From: Ruminococcus sp.
GTDB taxonomy: Bacteria > Bacillota > Clostridia > Oscillospirales > Ruminococcaceae
Length of the DNA: 50,271 bases
NCBI GenBank assembly: GCA_030531185.1
Contig: JAUNOG010000015.1
Span: 1 to 50,271, forward strand
Direction: 5' to 3'
Shown: in pieces, positions 32,058 through 45,099 of the stretch
Numbering within the stretch: the first letter of the stretch is position 1
Layout of the letters: each line of letters starts with the position of its first letter
Program-made: the position numbers and the translations under genes
The notes under the pieces: model-generated
The model's input: the letters and a program-made list of their open reading frames with translations, nothing else
Database searches by the model: none
Told to the model about the DNA's origin: nothing

Positions 32058-33500
32058 TTATTGTCCGTTCTTCGAAAGCAATTCGTTTTTGACCTTCCAC
32101 AGCTTTTCGGAGAGATCCACATAATAGGTATGGGGATTTTCAAATCGTGTGATCTCGTCCCACAGCGTTTCGACTTCCTGCTTACAATAGCTTACAATGT
32201 CCTCAAATTTCGGAGTTTCATACACGCACTCGCCGTTTTTGAATATAGGAACCAACAGCTCCCTTACCTTGAAGTTCGTGATCGTCTTTTTCTTCCAAGT
32301 ATACTGAGGGTCAAAAAGCGTAAGTTCCTTGCTCTCGTCAATAGTCTCGTCGTGGAGCGTAAGCAGGTCTGCGACCGCCTTGCCCATTTCCCTGTCGTAA
32401 ATTCTGTACACTTTTTTATAATGAGGATTGGTTATCTTCACCACATTCTCGGATATCTTAATTCTGGGCTTTATCTCGCCGTTGTCGTCCTCGACTGCCA
32501 CAAGCTTATAAACTCCGCCGAAAACAGGCTCGCTCCTTGCGGTAATAAGTCTTTCTCCCACGCCGAAGCTGTCAACCTTTGCCCCCTGAAATATCATATC
32601 CCTGATAATGTACTCGTCGAGAGAGTTGGAGGCGATAATTTTGCAGTCCTCATAGCCCGCCTCGTCGAGCATTTTTCTTGCTTTTTTTGAAAGATAGGTA
32701 ATGTCTCCCGAGTCAAGTCTTACTCCCAGCGGACGGCAGCCCTTGGGTTTAAGTACCTCGTCAAAAACCTTTATTGCGTTGGGGATACCGCTTTTCAGCA
32801 CATTATAGGTGTCCACCAGAAGTACCGTGCTGTCGGGATAGCATTCGCAGTAGGTCTTGAATGCGTCGTACTCGCTGTCAAACATCTGCACCCACGAATG
32901 AGCCATAGTGCCTGTGGCGGTAAATCCAAACTTCTGCTCGGTAACGGTACACGCCGTACCCGTACAGCCTCCGATACCTGCGGCTCTTGCTCCGTAAATT
33001 GCGGCGTCACCGCCGTGGGCGCGTCTTGAACCGAACTCGGATACCGCTCTGCCCTGTGCCGCTCTTACAATTCTGTTTGCCTTGGTGGCTATCAAGGTCT
33101 GATGATTGATGCACAACAGCAGGTAAGTCTCGATAAGCTGAGCCTCTATCGCACGTCCTCGGACGGTGATGATCGGTTCGTTAGGGAAGATAACCGTACC
33201 CTCGGGAACAGCCCATATATCCCCCGTAAATCTGAAGTCCTTTAAGAAATCAAGAAATTCCTCGCTGAAAATGCCCTTTGAGCGCAGAAATTCGATATCC
33301 TCTTTATCAAAATGCAGCTGCTTGATATAGCCTATTATCTGTTCCAGACCGCAGGCAATAGCAAAGCCTCCGTTGTCGGGCACCCGTCTGAAAAACAAGT
33401 CAAAATAAGATATCCTGTCTTTCAGACCGCTGATAAAATATCCGTTGCCCATAGTCAGCTCGTAAAAGTCGCACAGCATTGTGTAGTTCAGCTTATCCAT
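32058..33500 (-). CDS. pncB: Nicotinate phosphoribosyltransferase
   Basis: A 480-aa enzyme of NAD salvage (nicotinate + PRPP -> nicotinate mononucleotide). The start MDKLNYTMLCDFYELTMGNG (N-terminal YxLTM motif), the SEFGSRRAHGGDAA segment, GTMAHSWVQMF, and the phosphate-site run GVRLDSGD are characteristic. ATG 33500 is chosen because AGGTG lies upstream and the family N-terminus starts there; an in-frame ATG at 33518 overlaps the end of the preceding symporter gene. Confidence 0.92.
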   Translation of the reverse strand: MDKLNYTMLCDFYELTMGNGYFISGLKDRISYFDLFFRRVPDNGGFAIACGLEQIIGYIKQLHFDKEDIEFLRSKGIFSEEFLDFLKDFRFTGDIWAVPEGTVIFPNEPIITVRGRAIEAQLIETYLLLCINHQTLIATKANRIVRAAQGRAVSEFGSRRAHGGDAAIYGARAAGIGGCTGTACTVTEQKFGFTATGTMAHSWVQMFDSEYDAFKTYCECYPDSTVLLVDTYNVLKSGIPNAIKVFDEVLKPKGCRPLGVRLDSGDITYLSKKARKMLDEAGYEDCKIIASNSLDEYIIRDMIFQGAKVDSFGVGERLITARSEPVFGGVYKLVAVEDDNGEIKPRIKISENVVKITNPHYKKVYRIYDREMGKAVADLLTLHDETIDESKELTLFDPQYTWKKKTITNFKVRELLVPIFKNGECVYETPKFEDIVSYCKQEVETLWDEITRFENPHTYYVDLSEKLWKVKNELLSKNGQ

Positions 33501-33511
33501 AAATTTCACAC

Positions 33512-35308
33512 CTAACATTCTTCCGCTCTTTTAAGCGAATATTTCTCTGCATATTCCGCAATTTTCGCCTCGTATGACTTAGGTCCGTTTTTATGCAGTT
33601 CGTCCAGATATTCGTGCTTTTTCAGACCTGTAAATCTTTTCTGATTTGCAATAAGATAAATGGCAATATTGGAGCAGTGATCTGATATTCTCTCAACATT
33701 CGTGAGAATATCAAGGAAATTAATGCCTACCTCGATATTGCACAAACCGTTTTTAGCTCTGTCGATATGTACGGATTTAAGCTCCTCAACTATTCTGTCC
33801 ACGACCTCTTCCAGAGGTTCGATTTCCAGAAGGATTTCCATACTGTTGCTCTGCGTAGCCGCAATGGCAAGACTTATTATCTCGGTGATAGCATCGCAGG
33901 TAATTTTAAGCTCGCGGCTCGCCTGCTCCGAGAAGCTCATTTCCTTTTCGTAAAGTATTTCCGCAGTTTCATAAATGTTGACGGTGTAATCTCCGATACG
34001 CTCATATTCCGAAATAAGGTGGAAAAGCGTTGTCACCATTCGCGACTCGTCCTCGTTCAACCCGCAGTTATTGAGCTTTATGAGATATTGACCCACACGA
34101 TCCTCAAGTCGATCGATCAGCTCTTCACGTTCCTTTATTTTATCGATCACCTTTAAATCGTACTTATCGAACAGCGTAGTGACGGAAACAAAATTCTTAT
34201 GTGCCAGATGACCCATCTGTACCACAGCCTCGCTTGCCTGTGCTATCGCAACATTCGGAGTAACAAGAAATCTGTCGTCCAGCAGATCCTCTTTTGTAAA
34301 GGTTTCGTCGTCCTCGGCACTCTTTTTTTCTCTTACAGTCCATACTGCAAGCTTTTCAAGGACTGTATACACCGGCAGGAACAGAATAGTTACCGTAACG
34401 TTGAAAATCGTATGGAAATTCGCGATACTTCCCGTATCAAAATTACTGTTCCAGAACGGCAGTCCGATAGTATACTGAATAGCGTACACGCCGATAAGGA
34501 ACACTATCGTACCGATAAGGTTAAAATAGAAATGTATCATAGCTGCTCTTTTAGCGTTCTTTGACGCTCCGACAGAGGAAATAAGCGGCGTAGCGCAGGT
34601 ACCGATATTAGTGCCCATTACTATGGGGAAAGCCGAAGCAAAGGTAATTGCTCCCGAGGTGGACAATGCCTGCAAAATACCGATAGAAGCGGCGGAGGAC
34701 TGGATAATCGCCGTAAACACCGTTCCCACAAGCACGCCCAGTATAGGATTGCTCAGAGTAGCAAAAATTTCCTCAAACTGCGGAAGCTCGGCAAGCGGCG
34801 CAATTTTTTCCTGCATAAGTATCATACCCGTAAAGAGGATACCTACGCCCATCATAATTTCGCCCACATTTTTATTCTTATTCTTTTTGCTTAGCATTAT
34901 GATTATAAGACCAATAACGATCAGCATAGCCGAAAAATTTGACGGCTTGCAGAGCTGTAAAAGAAACGGACCGCCCGTCTCTCCCTCAAGATTCGTCAAA
35001 CGTAATATCTGCGTGGTCATTGTCGTACCTATATTTGCGCCCATTATAATGCCTACCGCGCCTTTAAGCTTAAGCAGTCCGGCATTTACCAGACCCACAA
35101 CAATAACCGTCGTAGCCGAGGAGGACTGTACGGCGGCTGTAACCAATGCGCCGAATAAAATTCCCGAAAAAACATTGCTCGACATTTTGGCAAGAACCTT
35201 TTCCATAAGACCGCCCGAGGCTTTCTCCAGACCGTTGCTGAGGATAGTCATTCCGTAAAGAAAAAGACCCAGACCTCCCGCCATTCCGATTATATTAAAG
35301 ATACTCAA
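33512..35308 (-). CDS. Na/Pi-cotransporter family protein with PhoU domain
   Basis: A 598-aa protein. The N-terminal membrane half carries the duplicated signature AAVQSSSATTVIVV and AIIQSSAASIGI of Na/phosphate symporters (NptA/YjbB type); the C-terminal half (about 370-560) is a helical PhoU-like domain with paired EYERIGDY and VERISDHC repeats. It probably moves phosphate with Na+, which suits the Na+-type ATP synthase next door. The start is TTG 35308 behind AAAGGA. Its stop lies 12 nt before the chosen pncB start. Confidence 0.88.
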   Translation of the reverse strand: MSIFNIIGMAGGLGLFLYGMTILSNGLEKASGGLMEKVLAKMSSNVFSGILFGALVTAAVQSSSATTVIVVGLVNAGLLKLKGAVGIIMGANIGTTMTTQILRLTNLEGETGGPFLLQLCKPSNFSAMLIVIGLIIIMLSKKNKNKNVGEIMMGVGILFTGMILMQEKIAPLAELPQFEEIFATLSNPILGVLVGTVFTAIIQSSAASIGILQALSTSGAITFASAFPIVMGTNIGTCATPLISSVGASKNAKRAAMIHFYFNLIGTIVFLIGVYAIQYTIGLPFWNSNFDTGSIANFHTIFNVTVTILFLPVYTVLEKLAVWTVREKKSAEDDETFTKEDLLDDRFLVTPNVAIAQASEAVVQMGHLAHKNFVSVTTLFDKYDLKVIDKIKEREELIDRLEDRVGQYLIKLNNCGLNEDESRMVTTLFHLISEYERIGDYTVNIYETAEILYEKEMSFSEQASRELKITCDAITEIISLAIAATQSNSMEILLEIEPLEEVVDRIVEELKSVHIDRAKNGLCNIEVGINFLDILTNVERISDHCSNIAIYLIANQKRFTGLKKHEYLDELHKNGPKSYEAKIAEYAEKYSLKRAEEC

Positions 35309-35354
35309 ATTAACTTCATTCCTTTTCCTTATTTAATATGTTTTGATCTTCAAT

Positions 35355-35368
35355 TTACATTTATGTAA
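35355..35368. repeat. TTACAT-N2-ATGTAA palindrome before the symporter gene
   Basis: A perfect 6-bp inverted repeat with a two-base centre, in the AT-rich leader between the atp terminator and the Na/Pi gene. It could be a regulator operator; the regulator is unknown. Confidence 0.35.
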
Positions 35369-35389
35369 TTTTTTATTAAATAAAACAAA

Positions 35390-35425
35390 GTCAAAGCCCT
35401 CACAAAAAACTTGTGTGACTTTGAC
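35390..35425 (-). terminator. Terminator of the atp operon
   Basis: GTCAAAG (35390-35396) pairs with CTTTGAC (35419-35425), with inner CACAA/TTGTG (35401-35405/35411-35415); on the minus strand it runs into TTTGTTTTATTT. Confidence 0.75.
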
Positions 35426-35433
35426 TCTGTTAT

Positions 35434-35838
35434 TTAACTTTTTTCTGCCACTACCAAACGGTTTAGAGCACGTTTAAGCTTTTGCTCCGCTAAATCAAAT
35501 TCGCGCTGACTTGCATTTTCCTTGATCTTTTTCTCAGCGTATTCCTTAGCCCTTTTTGCTCTCTCAACGTCGATTTCGTCCGCCCACTCGACAGCCGATG
35601 ATAAAACCGTTACCGTACCGTCCTGTGAAACCTTTATAATTCCGTCGGAGATCGCAGCCACTCTGTATTCCCCGTCGATCTTGATTTTCAAAGGCGACGC
35701 AACTAGATTTGCCACATACGGCGAATGTCCCGCAAGGATACCTACGTTTCCCGCAGAAGTCTTAGCTACGATCTGTTCGGTACGCCCGTCGTAAAAAATC
35801 TTTTCAGGCGTCAGAATTCTGATATTGTAAGGCGTCAT
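35434..35838 (-). CDS. atpC: F1 ATP synthase epsilon subunit
   Basis: A 134-aa epsilon subunit of the central stalk: N-terminal beta sandwich (ILTPEKIFYDG, VGILAGHSPYVANL) and a C-terminal helical hairpin. Last gene of the atp operon, followed by a terminator. Confidence 0.93.
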   Translation of the reverse strand: MTPYNIRILTPEKIFYDGRTEQIVAKTSAGNVGILAGHSPYVANLVASPLKIKIDGEYRVAAISDGIIKVSQDGTVTVLSSAVEWADEIDVERAKRAKEYAEKKIKENASQREFDLAEQKLKRALNRLVVAEKS

Positions 35839-35871
35839 AAATAATCTCTCCGATAATTCGTTGTTCAGATA

Positions 35872-38159
<2,288 letters not shown>

Positions 38160-38172
38160 AAATTACCGCTCC

Positions 38173-39705
<1,533 letters not shown>

Positions 39706-39763
39706 TCAAATATATTTCATTGATTGAGTTATCAATTTTTGATCCGTCAATTAAATGCAGCTG

Positions 39764-40312
39764 TTATGCAATAACATTATCTATCTGCGCTCTCAACTTA
39801 TCGAGCTTAGACTTCACGCTGGAATTTATCTCGGTATTGCCGTATTTCAGCACTATACCGCCGAGAATTGACTTATCCGTTTTTTCGGTAAGCACCACCG
39901 TCTTTCCCGAAACCTTTTCCAGCTTGGCTTTCAGCTTTGCGCTCAGTCCCGCGGACATAGGCTGCGCAGTGACCGCCGTAACCTCGAGAATATTCATCTG
40001 CTCGTTATACTTAGCCCTGAAATCCTCATACACCAGCGGCAGGTAGGAAAATCTTCCCTTTTCCGCAATAAGACACATAAAGTCCAGCGTCAAAGGAGAT
40101 ATCTTACCGCCGAACACAGCGTCCAGCGATCTCGTCTTATCCTCCGCAGAAATAAGCGGAGAGCTCAAAAACTGAGCATATTCCTTATTTTCATCGGAAA
40201 ATACCAGCTTTTCGATCTCGCCCAGCTCGTCAAAAACCGGACCCAGACAGTCCTGCTCGTTACACAGCTCAAAAAGCGCCGTACTGTATACGTTCTGAAT
40301 ACTGTCCGCCAT
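39764..40312 (-). CDS. atpH: F1 ATP synthase delta subunit
   Basis: A 182-aa peripheral-stalk subunit: N-terminal helical bundle (YSTALFELCNEQD) and the conserved C-terminal KTDKSILGGIVLKYG signature. Its ATG overlaps the atpF stop by one base. Confidence 0.92.
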   Translation of the reverse strand: MADSIQNVYSTALFELCNEQDCLGPVFDELGEIEKLVFSDENKEYAQFLSSPLISAEDKTRSLDAVFGGKISPLTLDFMCLIAEKGRFSYLPLVYEDFRAKYNEQMNILEVTAVTAQPMSAGLSAKLKAKLEKVSGKTVVLTEKTDKSILGGIVLKYGNTEINSSVKSKLDKLRAQIDNVIA

Positions 40313-40827
40313 TACACTTCACCCACACTGTCGATGAACTGCTCGATAAGGCGTTCATTATCCTTCGTATCCAAGTCCTTTTCAATGACTGCCTGCGCAG
40401 CGGAAAAAGCAATATCCGTAATATCGTCCTTGATCTGATTAACGGCGATTTTCTTTTCTCTTTCGATCTCCGCTCTTGCCTGCTCGGTAATTCCCTTAGC
40501 CTCACGCTTTGCGTCGCTGATTATCTCGTCGGAATGAAGCTGAGCTTTTTTCGTTGCTGCCTGAATTATCTGTGCGGACTCCTCTTTCGCTCCGCTTATT
40601 CTTTCCGCGTATTCAGCCTCGAGCTTTTTGGCGTTTTCCTTAGCCTCATCAGCGTCCTTATAGGTCTGTGCGACCTCGTTTTTACGGTCGTCCATAACCT
40701 TATTTACCTTATCAAAAAGGAAATGCTTGAGCACAAGAGTAAGTATCAGCAGGTTGAGCCACGTTGCAATAATTGTGGTAAGATTAATTGACAGAAAATC
40801 TGTCACGTCTCCTGCGGCTAAAACCAT
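40312..40827 (-). CDS. atpF: F0 ATP synthase b subunit
   Basis: A 171-aa stalk subunit with one N-terminal TM helix (about 18-36) and a long charged, Ala/Glu/Lys-rich coiled-coil helix. Single b gene, so probably a homodimer. GGAGG precedes ATG 40827. Confidence 0.92.
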   Translation of the reverse strand: MVLAAGDVTDFLSINLTTIIATWLNLLILTLVLKHFLFDKVNKVMDDRKNEVAQTYKDADEAKENAKKLEAEYAERISGAKEESAQIIQAATKKAQLHSDEIISDAKREAKGITEQARAEIEREKKIAVNQIKDDITDIAFSAAQAVIEKDLDTKDNERLIEQFIDSVGEV

Positions 40828-40874
40828 TTATAAAACCTCCCGTCTCCGATTTCGCGTTAACTGTATCACGTTTA

Positions 40875-41195
<321 letters not shown>

Positions 41196-41930
41196 TTATG
41201 CCTCCTCGGCAGCCGCGCCCACGTTTACCATTGTGAGCATTGAGAAAATGTACGCCTGTATGCACCCTGAGAACAAGTCGAAGTATACCGACAGCACAGC
41301 AGGTATACCTACCTGAAACACGCTGAACGCCCACGAACCCATTTCAAAATGCAGATGCAGAGCGCTTGAAAGCGCCCCCAGCGCTCCGTAAAGCAGTCCC
41401 GTGATGACCATACCGCCCGCAACGTTTCCGAAAAGACGGAACGCCATAGACGCAGGAGTTGCGACCTCGCTGATAATATTCAGCGGGAGAATGAACGCAA
41501 CAGGCTTTGCAAAACTCTTGAAATATCCGCCCAGCCCGTTAGCCTTGATTTTATGGTAGGTAATAAGTATAAACGTCATTATCGCCCATGTTGCGGTAAC
41601 GTTAATGTCCGCAGTCATAGAACGCAGACCTACCATACTGATAAGCGCGCCCAGCACAGCCGAGATAAGCAGCGCTCCGATATACGGCGAATAATACATA
41701 AGCTTTTCGCCCATATTGCCTCTAACCATATTATTGACAAAATTAACAAACATTTCCGCCACAACCTGACGTTTCTTTTCGGGAACCTTTTTCAGTCCCT
41801 TAGTCAGCCACATACACAGCAGAGTTACAACGACTATAATAAGCCAGCCCATAACTACCGTCTCAGTGACCTGAATTTTACCGTCAAGGAGTTCAAACAC
41901 AATTTTAGGTCCGTTTCCTATATCAGTCAT
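41196..41930 (-). CDS. atpB: F0 ATP synthase a subunit
   Basis: A 244-aa polytopic subunit forming the ion channels. The essential arginine lies in SMAFRLFGNVAGG; the last helix has VFQVGIPAVLSVYFDLFSGCIQ, quoted here only as VFQVGIPAVLS and FDLFSGCIQA. AAAGGA precedes ATG 41930. Confidence 0.93.
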   Translation of the reverse strand: MTDIGNGPKIVFELLDGKIQVTETVVMGWLIIVVVTLLCMWLTKGLKKVPEKKRQVVAEMFVNFVNNMVRGNMGEKLMYYSPYIGALLISAVLGALISMVGLRSMTADINVTATWAIMTFILITYHKIKANGLGGYFKSFAKPVAFILPLNIISEVATPASMAFRLFGNVAGGMVITGLLYGALGALSSALHLHFEMGSWAFSVFQVGIPAVLSVYFDLFSGCIQAYIFSMLTMVNVGAAAEEA

Positions 41931-41960
41931 CTGGATTTATCCTTTCTTAACGGGTACGCT

Positions 41961-42347
41961 TTATTTAGTGCGACCCTTAGTAAACTGCATTACCGTCAAT
42001 ATGATCTTCGGGAAAAACTGAGGCAGAAGTATACCTGCAAAATTCAGATATCCCGTAAGCATTCCCGCAGCACACAGCGCAAACAGTCCCGCAAAACGTA
42101 TCATATAGCAAGCTGTCACAGCCCTGCCGCCGCGCTTTTTGTCGAGCCTGACCGCCCGTTCGCACACCCTTGCAAGGTACTCATAGCAAAGGCACATATA
42201 TCCGTAGCCGACAAGAAAGCCCAGCAGAGTTTTAAGCTCAAATCCCCATATCAGGGTAAACAGCCAGCAAACCGCAGTCAAAACGCCGCCCGCAGGATAT
42301 ATTTTATTAAGCAGAGGACGCAGAGCAGATGTTTCGTTATTAGTCAC
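41961..42347 (-). CDS. atpI: AtpI-like ATP synthase accessory protein
   Basis: A 128-aa hydrophobic protein with about four TM helices, in the atpI position directly before atpB. AtpI proteins help assemble the c-ring, and in Na+ enzymes they are suggested to help cation supply. Sequence conservation in this family is low, so the call leans on position and topology. The start is GTG 42347 behind GGGAGG. Confidence 0.75.
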   Translation of the reverse strand: MTNNETSALRPLLNKIYPAGGVLTAVCWLFTLIWGFELKTLLGFLVGYGYMCLCYEYLARVCERAVRLDKKRGGRAVTACYMIRFAGLFALCAAGMLTGYLNFAGILLPQFFPKIILTVMQFTKGRTK

Positions 42348-42393
42348 GCAAATCCTCCCGCTTTCTTCTCAGGTCAATCAACTCAACGGTTTT

Positions 42394-42422
42394 ATTATAC
42401 CACTTCCCTCTGAATTTTTAAA
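42394..42422 (-). promoter_or_regulatory. Promoter of the atp operon
   Basis: On the minus strand TTTAAA (42422-42417), 17-nt spacer, TATAAT (42399-42394) with an extended -10 TG. Confidence 0.75.
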
Positions 42423-42558
42423 GAGGTCGAGCCAATTTTCAACATAGTTTTTACACTTTATTCATTTTTCACTAATAATATTTTCCTATTTTAGTTAAAA
42501 TTAGGAACAAATAAACATTTTGAATATAATCAAAGATTGATTTTTCTCAAAAATCAAA

Positions 42559-42594
42559 TGCGCCGCACAACGCCCTAAGCAGTCGTACGGCGCA
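42559..42594 (-). terminator. Terminator of the lipoprotein gene
   Basis: TGCGCCGCACAAC (42559-42571) and GTCGTACGGCGCA (42582-42594) form a 13-bp stem with G-U pairs; the minus strand then reads TTTGATTTTTG. Confidence 0.8.
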
Positions 42595-42632
42595 ATATCA
42601 CAGCGCAGTTATGATAAATCAAACTATCTTAC

Positions 42633-42950
42633 TTAGCGAAGGATATCGTCGATAACTCTTTCGCCTGTGCTGAGGGTGTCGTCGATAATTTCTCCGCCGC
42701 CGCTGATCGCATCGTCGATACCGTCGTCAATACGGCTCATCAGACCTTCTCCGCTTTCGTCCGCTCTCGAAGTATTTCTGCTTTCATCGGCTCTGGAAGT
42801 ATTTCTGCTTTCTTCCGCTCTTGAAGACGTAGTTGTTACGTTAGACGAATTCGCACCCGACGAAGCCGCATTGTCGTCTCTTGAGGAGCAAGCGGTCATA
42901 ACCGAAGCGCAGCAAATCACGCAAAGCGCCATTGCAAATAACTTTTTCAT
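42633..42950 (-). CDS. Small lipoprotein with a nine-residue tandem repeat
   Basis: A 105-aa exported lipoprotein. The signal peptide ends in a lipobox (SVMTAC, Cys21). A low-complexity Ser/Asn linker leads to repeats of the unit SR(A)(D/E)ESRNT, then a short acidic tail predicted to be helical (DDGIDDAI). No catalytic motif is present and no function can be assigned. GAAAGGA precedes ATG 42950. Confidence 0.75.
   Translation of the reverse strand: MKKLFAMALCVICCASVMTACSSRDDNAASSGANSSNVTTTSSRAEESRNTSRADESRNTSRADESGEGLMSRIDDGIDDAISGGGEIIDDTLSTGERVIDDILR
42763..42816. repeat. 27-bp tandem repeat inside the lipoprotein gene
   Basis: Two 27-bp units (42763-42789 and 42790-42816) with partial copies on both flanks encode the nine-residue repeat. 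They are nearly identical at the DNA level, so copy number may vary between strains. Confidence 0.7.
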
Positions 42951-43076
42951 AACTAAAATCCTTTCGTAATAAATGTAGCCAAATACATACCTTTTTCGGT
43001 ATTGCTGACACCTTTATTATCACTCGGATTTCAAGAGATATTCATTTTTCCTCAGTTGGATTATTTTTCCTAAAAT

Positions 43077-43778
43077 TCACAGAGAACCCGTAAGCTCGTT
43101 CACAATTCTGCCTGCAATGATAAGTCCCGCACAGGAGGGCACGAAAGCGTTGCTGCCGGGACACAGCTTTTCGCCCTCGGGAATTTGAGGTTTCTTAACC
43201 TCCTCCTTGGAATATACGACTGTAAGCTTTTTAATCCCGCGTTTTTTAAGTTCGCGGCGCATAACTCTTGCCAGCGGACAGACCGAGGTGTTATAAATAT
43301 CGGATATCTCCAGCATTTCGGGGTGAAGCTTATTTCCCGCTCCCATAGCCGATATCAGCGGAGTTCCCGCCTTTTGGCATTCTACGGCAAGACTGATTTT
43401 TCCGGGGACAAAGTCAATTGCGTCCACAACGTAATCATACTGCGCTAAATCAAATTCCGCCGCATTGTCGGGAGCATAGAATACTGCGTTCGCATTTACT
43501 CTGCACTGCGGATTTATCACTGAAATTCTTTCCCTTGCCGCCTCGACTTTCAGCACACCGATATTTTCCGCAGTTGCGATTATCTGGCGGTTCAGGTTTG
43601 AGGGCGCTACGGTATCGTTGTCGAACAGATCGAGCTGTCCCACTCCGCTGCGGGCAAGAGCCTCGACGGCATAACCGCCTACTCCGCCAACGCCGAAAAC
43701 TGCAATTTTTGATTTTCTGAGGATATCGACCTTTTCCTTACCGTAAAGCATTTCAAGTCTGGTGAGATAATTTTCCAT
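43077..43778 (-). CDS. tcdA: tRNA threonylcarbamoyladenosine dehydratase
   Basis: A 233-aa E1-like ATP-dependent enzyme that cyclises t6A37 of tRNA to ct6A. Nucleotide motif FGVGGVGGYAVEALARSG, DNDTVAPSNLNRQ and DAIDFVPGK are diagnostic; SVCPLARVMRRELKKRG follows. It is close to a tRNA-Thr gene, whose product carries t6A, but that is probably coincidence. AAAGGG precedes ATG 43778. Confidence 0.9.
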   Translation of the reverse strand: MENYLTRLEMLYGKEKVDILRKSKIAVFGVGGVGGYAVEALARSGVGQLDLFDNDTVAPSNLNRQIIATAENIGVLKVEAARERISVINPQCRVNANAVFYAPDNAAEFDLAQYDYVVDAIDFVPGKISLAVECQKAGTPLISAMGAGNKLHPEMLEISDIYNTSVCPLARVMRRELKKRGIKKLTVVYSKEEVKKPQIPEGEKLCPGSNAFVPSCAGLIIAGRIVNELTGSL

Positions 43779-43931
43779 TGATTACGACCCTTTCAGAAGT
43801 TAGATGTAAGAGGTTAGAAATTCCGTATCAGATTTTAGCCTCCGATTATAGTTTATCCGACATATCGGCAAATGTCAAGGGGGGGGGACGAAAATAACAT
43901 TTATTCCAAATTCCAACACACACTTGGGGTC

Positions 43932-43960
43932 TTGACTTACTTTAAAAGGTAGTGTATAAT
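43932..43960 (+). promoter_or_regulatory. Promoter of the TtcA-like gene
   Basis: TTGACT (43932-43937), 17-nt spacer, TATAAT (43955-43960). A run of nine Gs (43879-43887) lies 44 bp upstream of the -35. Confidence 0.8.
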
Positions 43961-43999
43961 TTACAATGTTAACGACAGCAACCGAAAGGACCGAGATAT

Positions 44000-44899
44000 A
44001 TGGCAAGAACTCTCACTTCCGCACAGATCATAGAGCGGAGCATTATAAAAAAATACCGCAGTAATCTATGGAACAAGTTTGTTATGGGCATTAAGGACTA
44101 CGGTCTCATTTGTCAAGGCGACAGGCTGGCAGTCGCTGTTTCTGGAGGACAGTCCTCTGCGGTAATGGCGAAGTGCATACAACATTTGCGGAAATATTCC
44201 GACGTGAAATTTGAGACTGTATATATCACTCTGGATCCGGGCTTTTCCGAGGATAAGCTCAGTAAGCTCGCAAATGATCTTGAAACGCTGAACCTCAATT
44301 CCGAGATATTCAAAGCGGACTGCGATATTTTCGGCAAATGTAAAAGCTCCGAAAATGTTTGCGAAAGCTACGCCGCCGCAGTAACGGAAGAACTGCTGAA
44401 AAAAGCACGGTCTTTAGGGTGCAATAAACTCGCGCTGGGAAATAATTTCGACGACGCGATAGAATATATTTTCACAAATATGGTTTACGCAGGCAAAGTG
44501 GAAAGTATGCTGCCAAAAGTCGTTGCAGAAAGCTGTCCCGAGGTTGAAATCATCAGACCGATGTATATGGTAAAGGACGAATACATCAGCGATTTTCAGA
44601 GATACAATTCTCTCAGCCTTACAGAAAGCATTTACGAGGGTACTCCCCTTGAGGACGATACTCGGGTATTGGAAATGTTCCGTCAAAAGTCCGAGGTCAA
44701 GTCGCTTATGAACCGTTTCAGAAACACCAATGAAAATATAGAAAACAACATATTCAAGAGCGTTTATAATGTAAATCTCCGCACTATCGTATCTTACAGT
44801 TCCCAAGGGAAGAAGTACAGTTTCTTGGACAATTACCGTCTTAACGGTACCGCAGGCACTCTGGACGAAACGGGCGGCGAGTATGAAATTTACTACTGA
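44000..44899 (+). CDS. Degenerate TtcA-like PP-loop protein
   Basis: A 299-aa protein with the overall layout of TtcA, the enzyme that makes 2-thiocytidine in tRNA. The PP-loop SGGKDS reads SGGQSS (48-53). The LGHxxDD element reads LALGNNFDD. The first CxxC of TtcA is spread out as CKSSENVC and the second CxxC, expected after the IIRPMYMVKDEYI strand, is absent, so a [4Fe-4S] cluster cannot be built in the usual way. The protein is therefore unlikely to be a standard tRNA thiolase and may be a regulatory or recruited paralogue. It has its own promoter and GAAAGGA site. Confidence 0.75.
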   Translation: MARTLTSAQIIERSIIKKYRSNLWNKFVMGIKDYGLICQGDRLAVAVSGGQSSAVMAKCIQHLRKYSDVKFETVYITLDPGFSEDKLSKLANDLETLNLNSEIFKADCDIFGKCKSSENVCESYAAAVTEELLKKARSLGCNKLALGNNFDDAIEYIFTNMVYAGKVESMLPKVVAESCPEVEIIRPMYMVKDEYISDFQRYNSLSLTESIYEGTPLEDDTRVLEMFRQKSEVKSLMNRFRNTNENIENNIFKSVYNVNLRTIVSYSSQGKKYSFLDNYRLNGTAGTLDETGGEYEIYY

Positions 44900-44933
44900 A
44901 CACAAAAGATTGTGAGAAAATTTCAAAAAAGTC

Positions 44934-44962
44934 TTGACAAAACAAGCTCGATAGTGTATAAT
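44934..44962 (+). promoter_or_regulatory. Consensus promoter of tRNA-Thr
   Basis: TTGACA (44934-44939), 17-nt spacer, TATAAT (44957-44962), 15 nt before the mature tRNA 5' end. Confidence 0.9.
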
Positions 44963-44977
44963 ATATTACTGTTGAGT

Positions 44978-45053
44978 GCTGCTATGGCTCAGCAGGTAGA
45001 GCACATCCTTGGTAAGGATGAGGTCACCGGTTCAAATCCGGTTAGCAGCTCCA
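44978..45053 (+). tRNA. tRNA-Thr (anticodon GGT)
   Basis: A full cloverleaf: acceptor GCTGCTA/TAGCAGC, D stem GCTC/GAGC, anticodon stem CATCC/GGATG with loop TTGGTAA (anticodon GGT), T arm ACCGG-TTCAAAT-CCGGT. The CCA end is encoded (45051-45053). It is a single tRNA gene with its own promoter and terminator. Confidence 0.96.
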
Positions 45054-45060
45054 GCGAAAG

Positions 45061-45099
45061 CGCCCTGAAATCGCGTATTTGCGTGATTTTGGGGCGTTT
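45061..45099 (+). terminator. Terminator after tRNA-Thr
   Basis: CGCCC (45061-45065) pairs with GGGCG (45092-45096) and AAATC with GATTT inside, followed by a short TTTATT tail. Confidence 0.65.

Noticed and set aside
31934-32143. Minus-strand open frame across the GC-rich palindromes
   Set aside because: Arg/Ala-rich low-complexity translation of a structured repeat; it overlaps the end of pncB and has no ribosome site.
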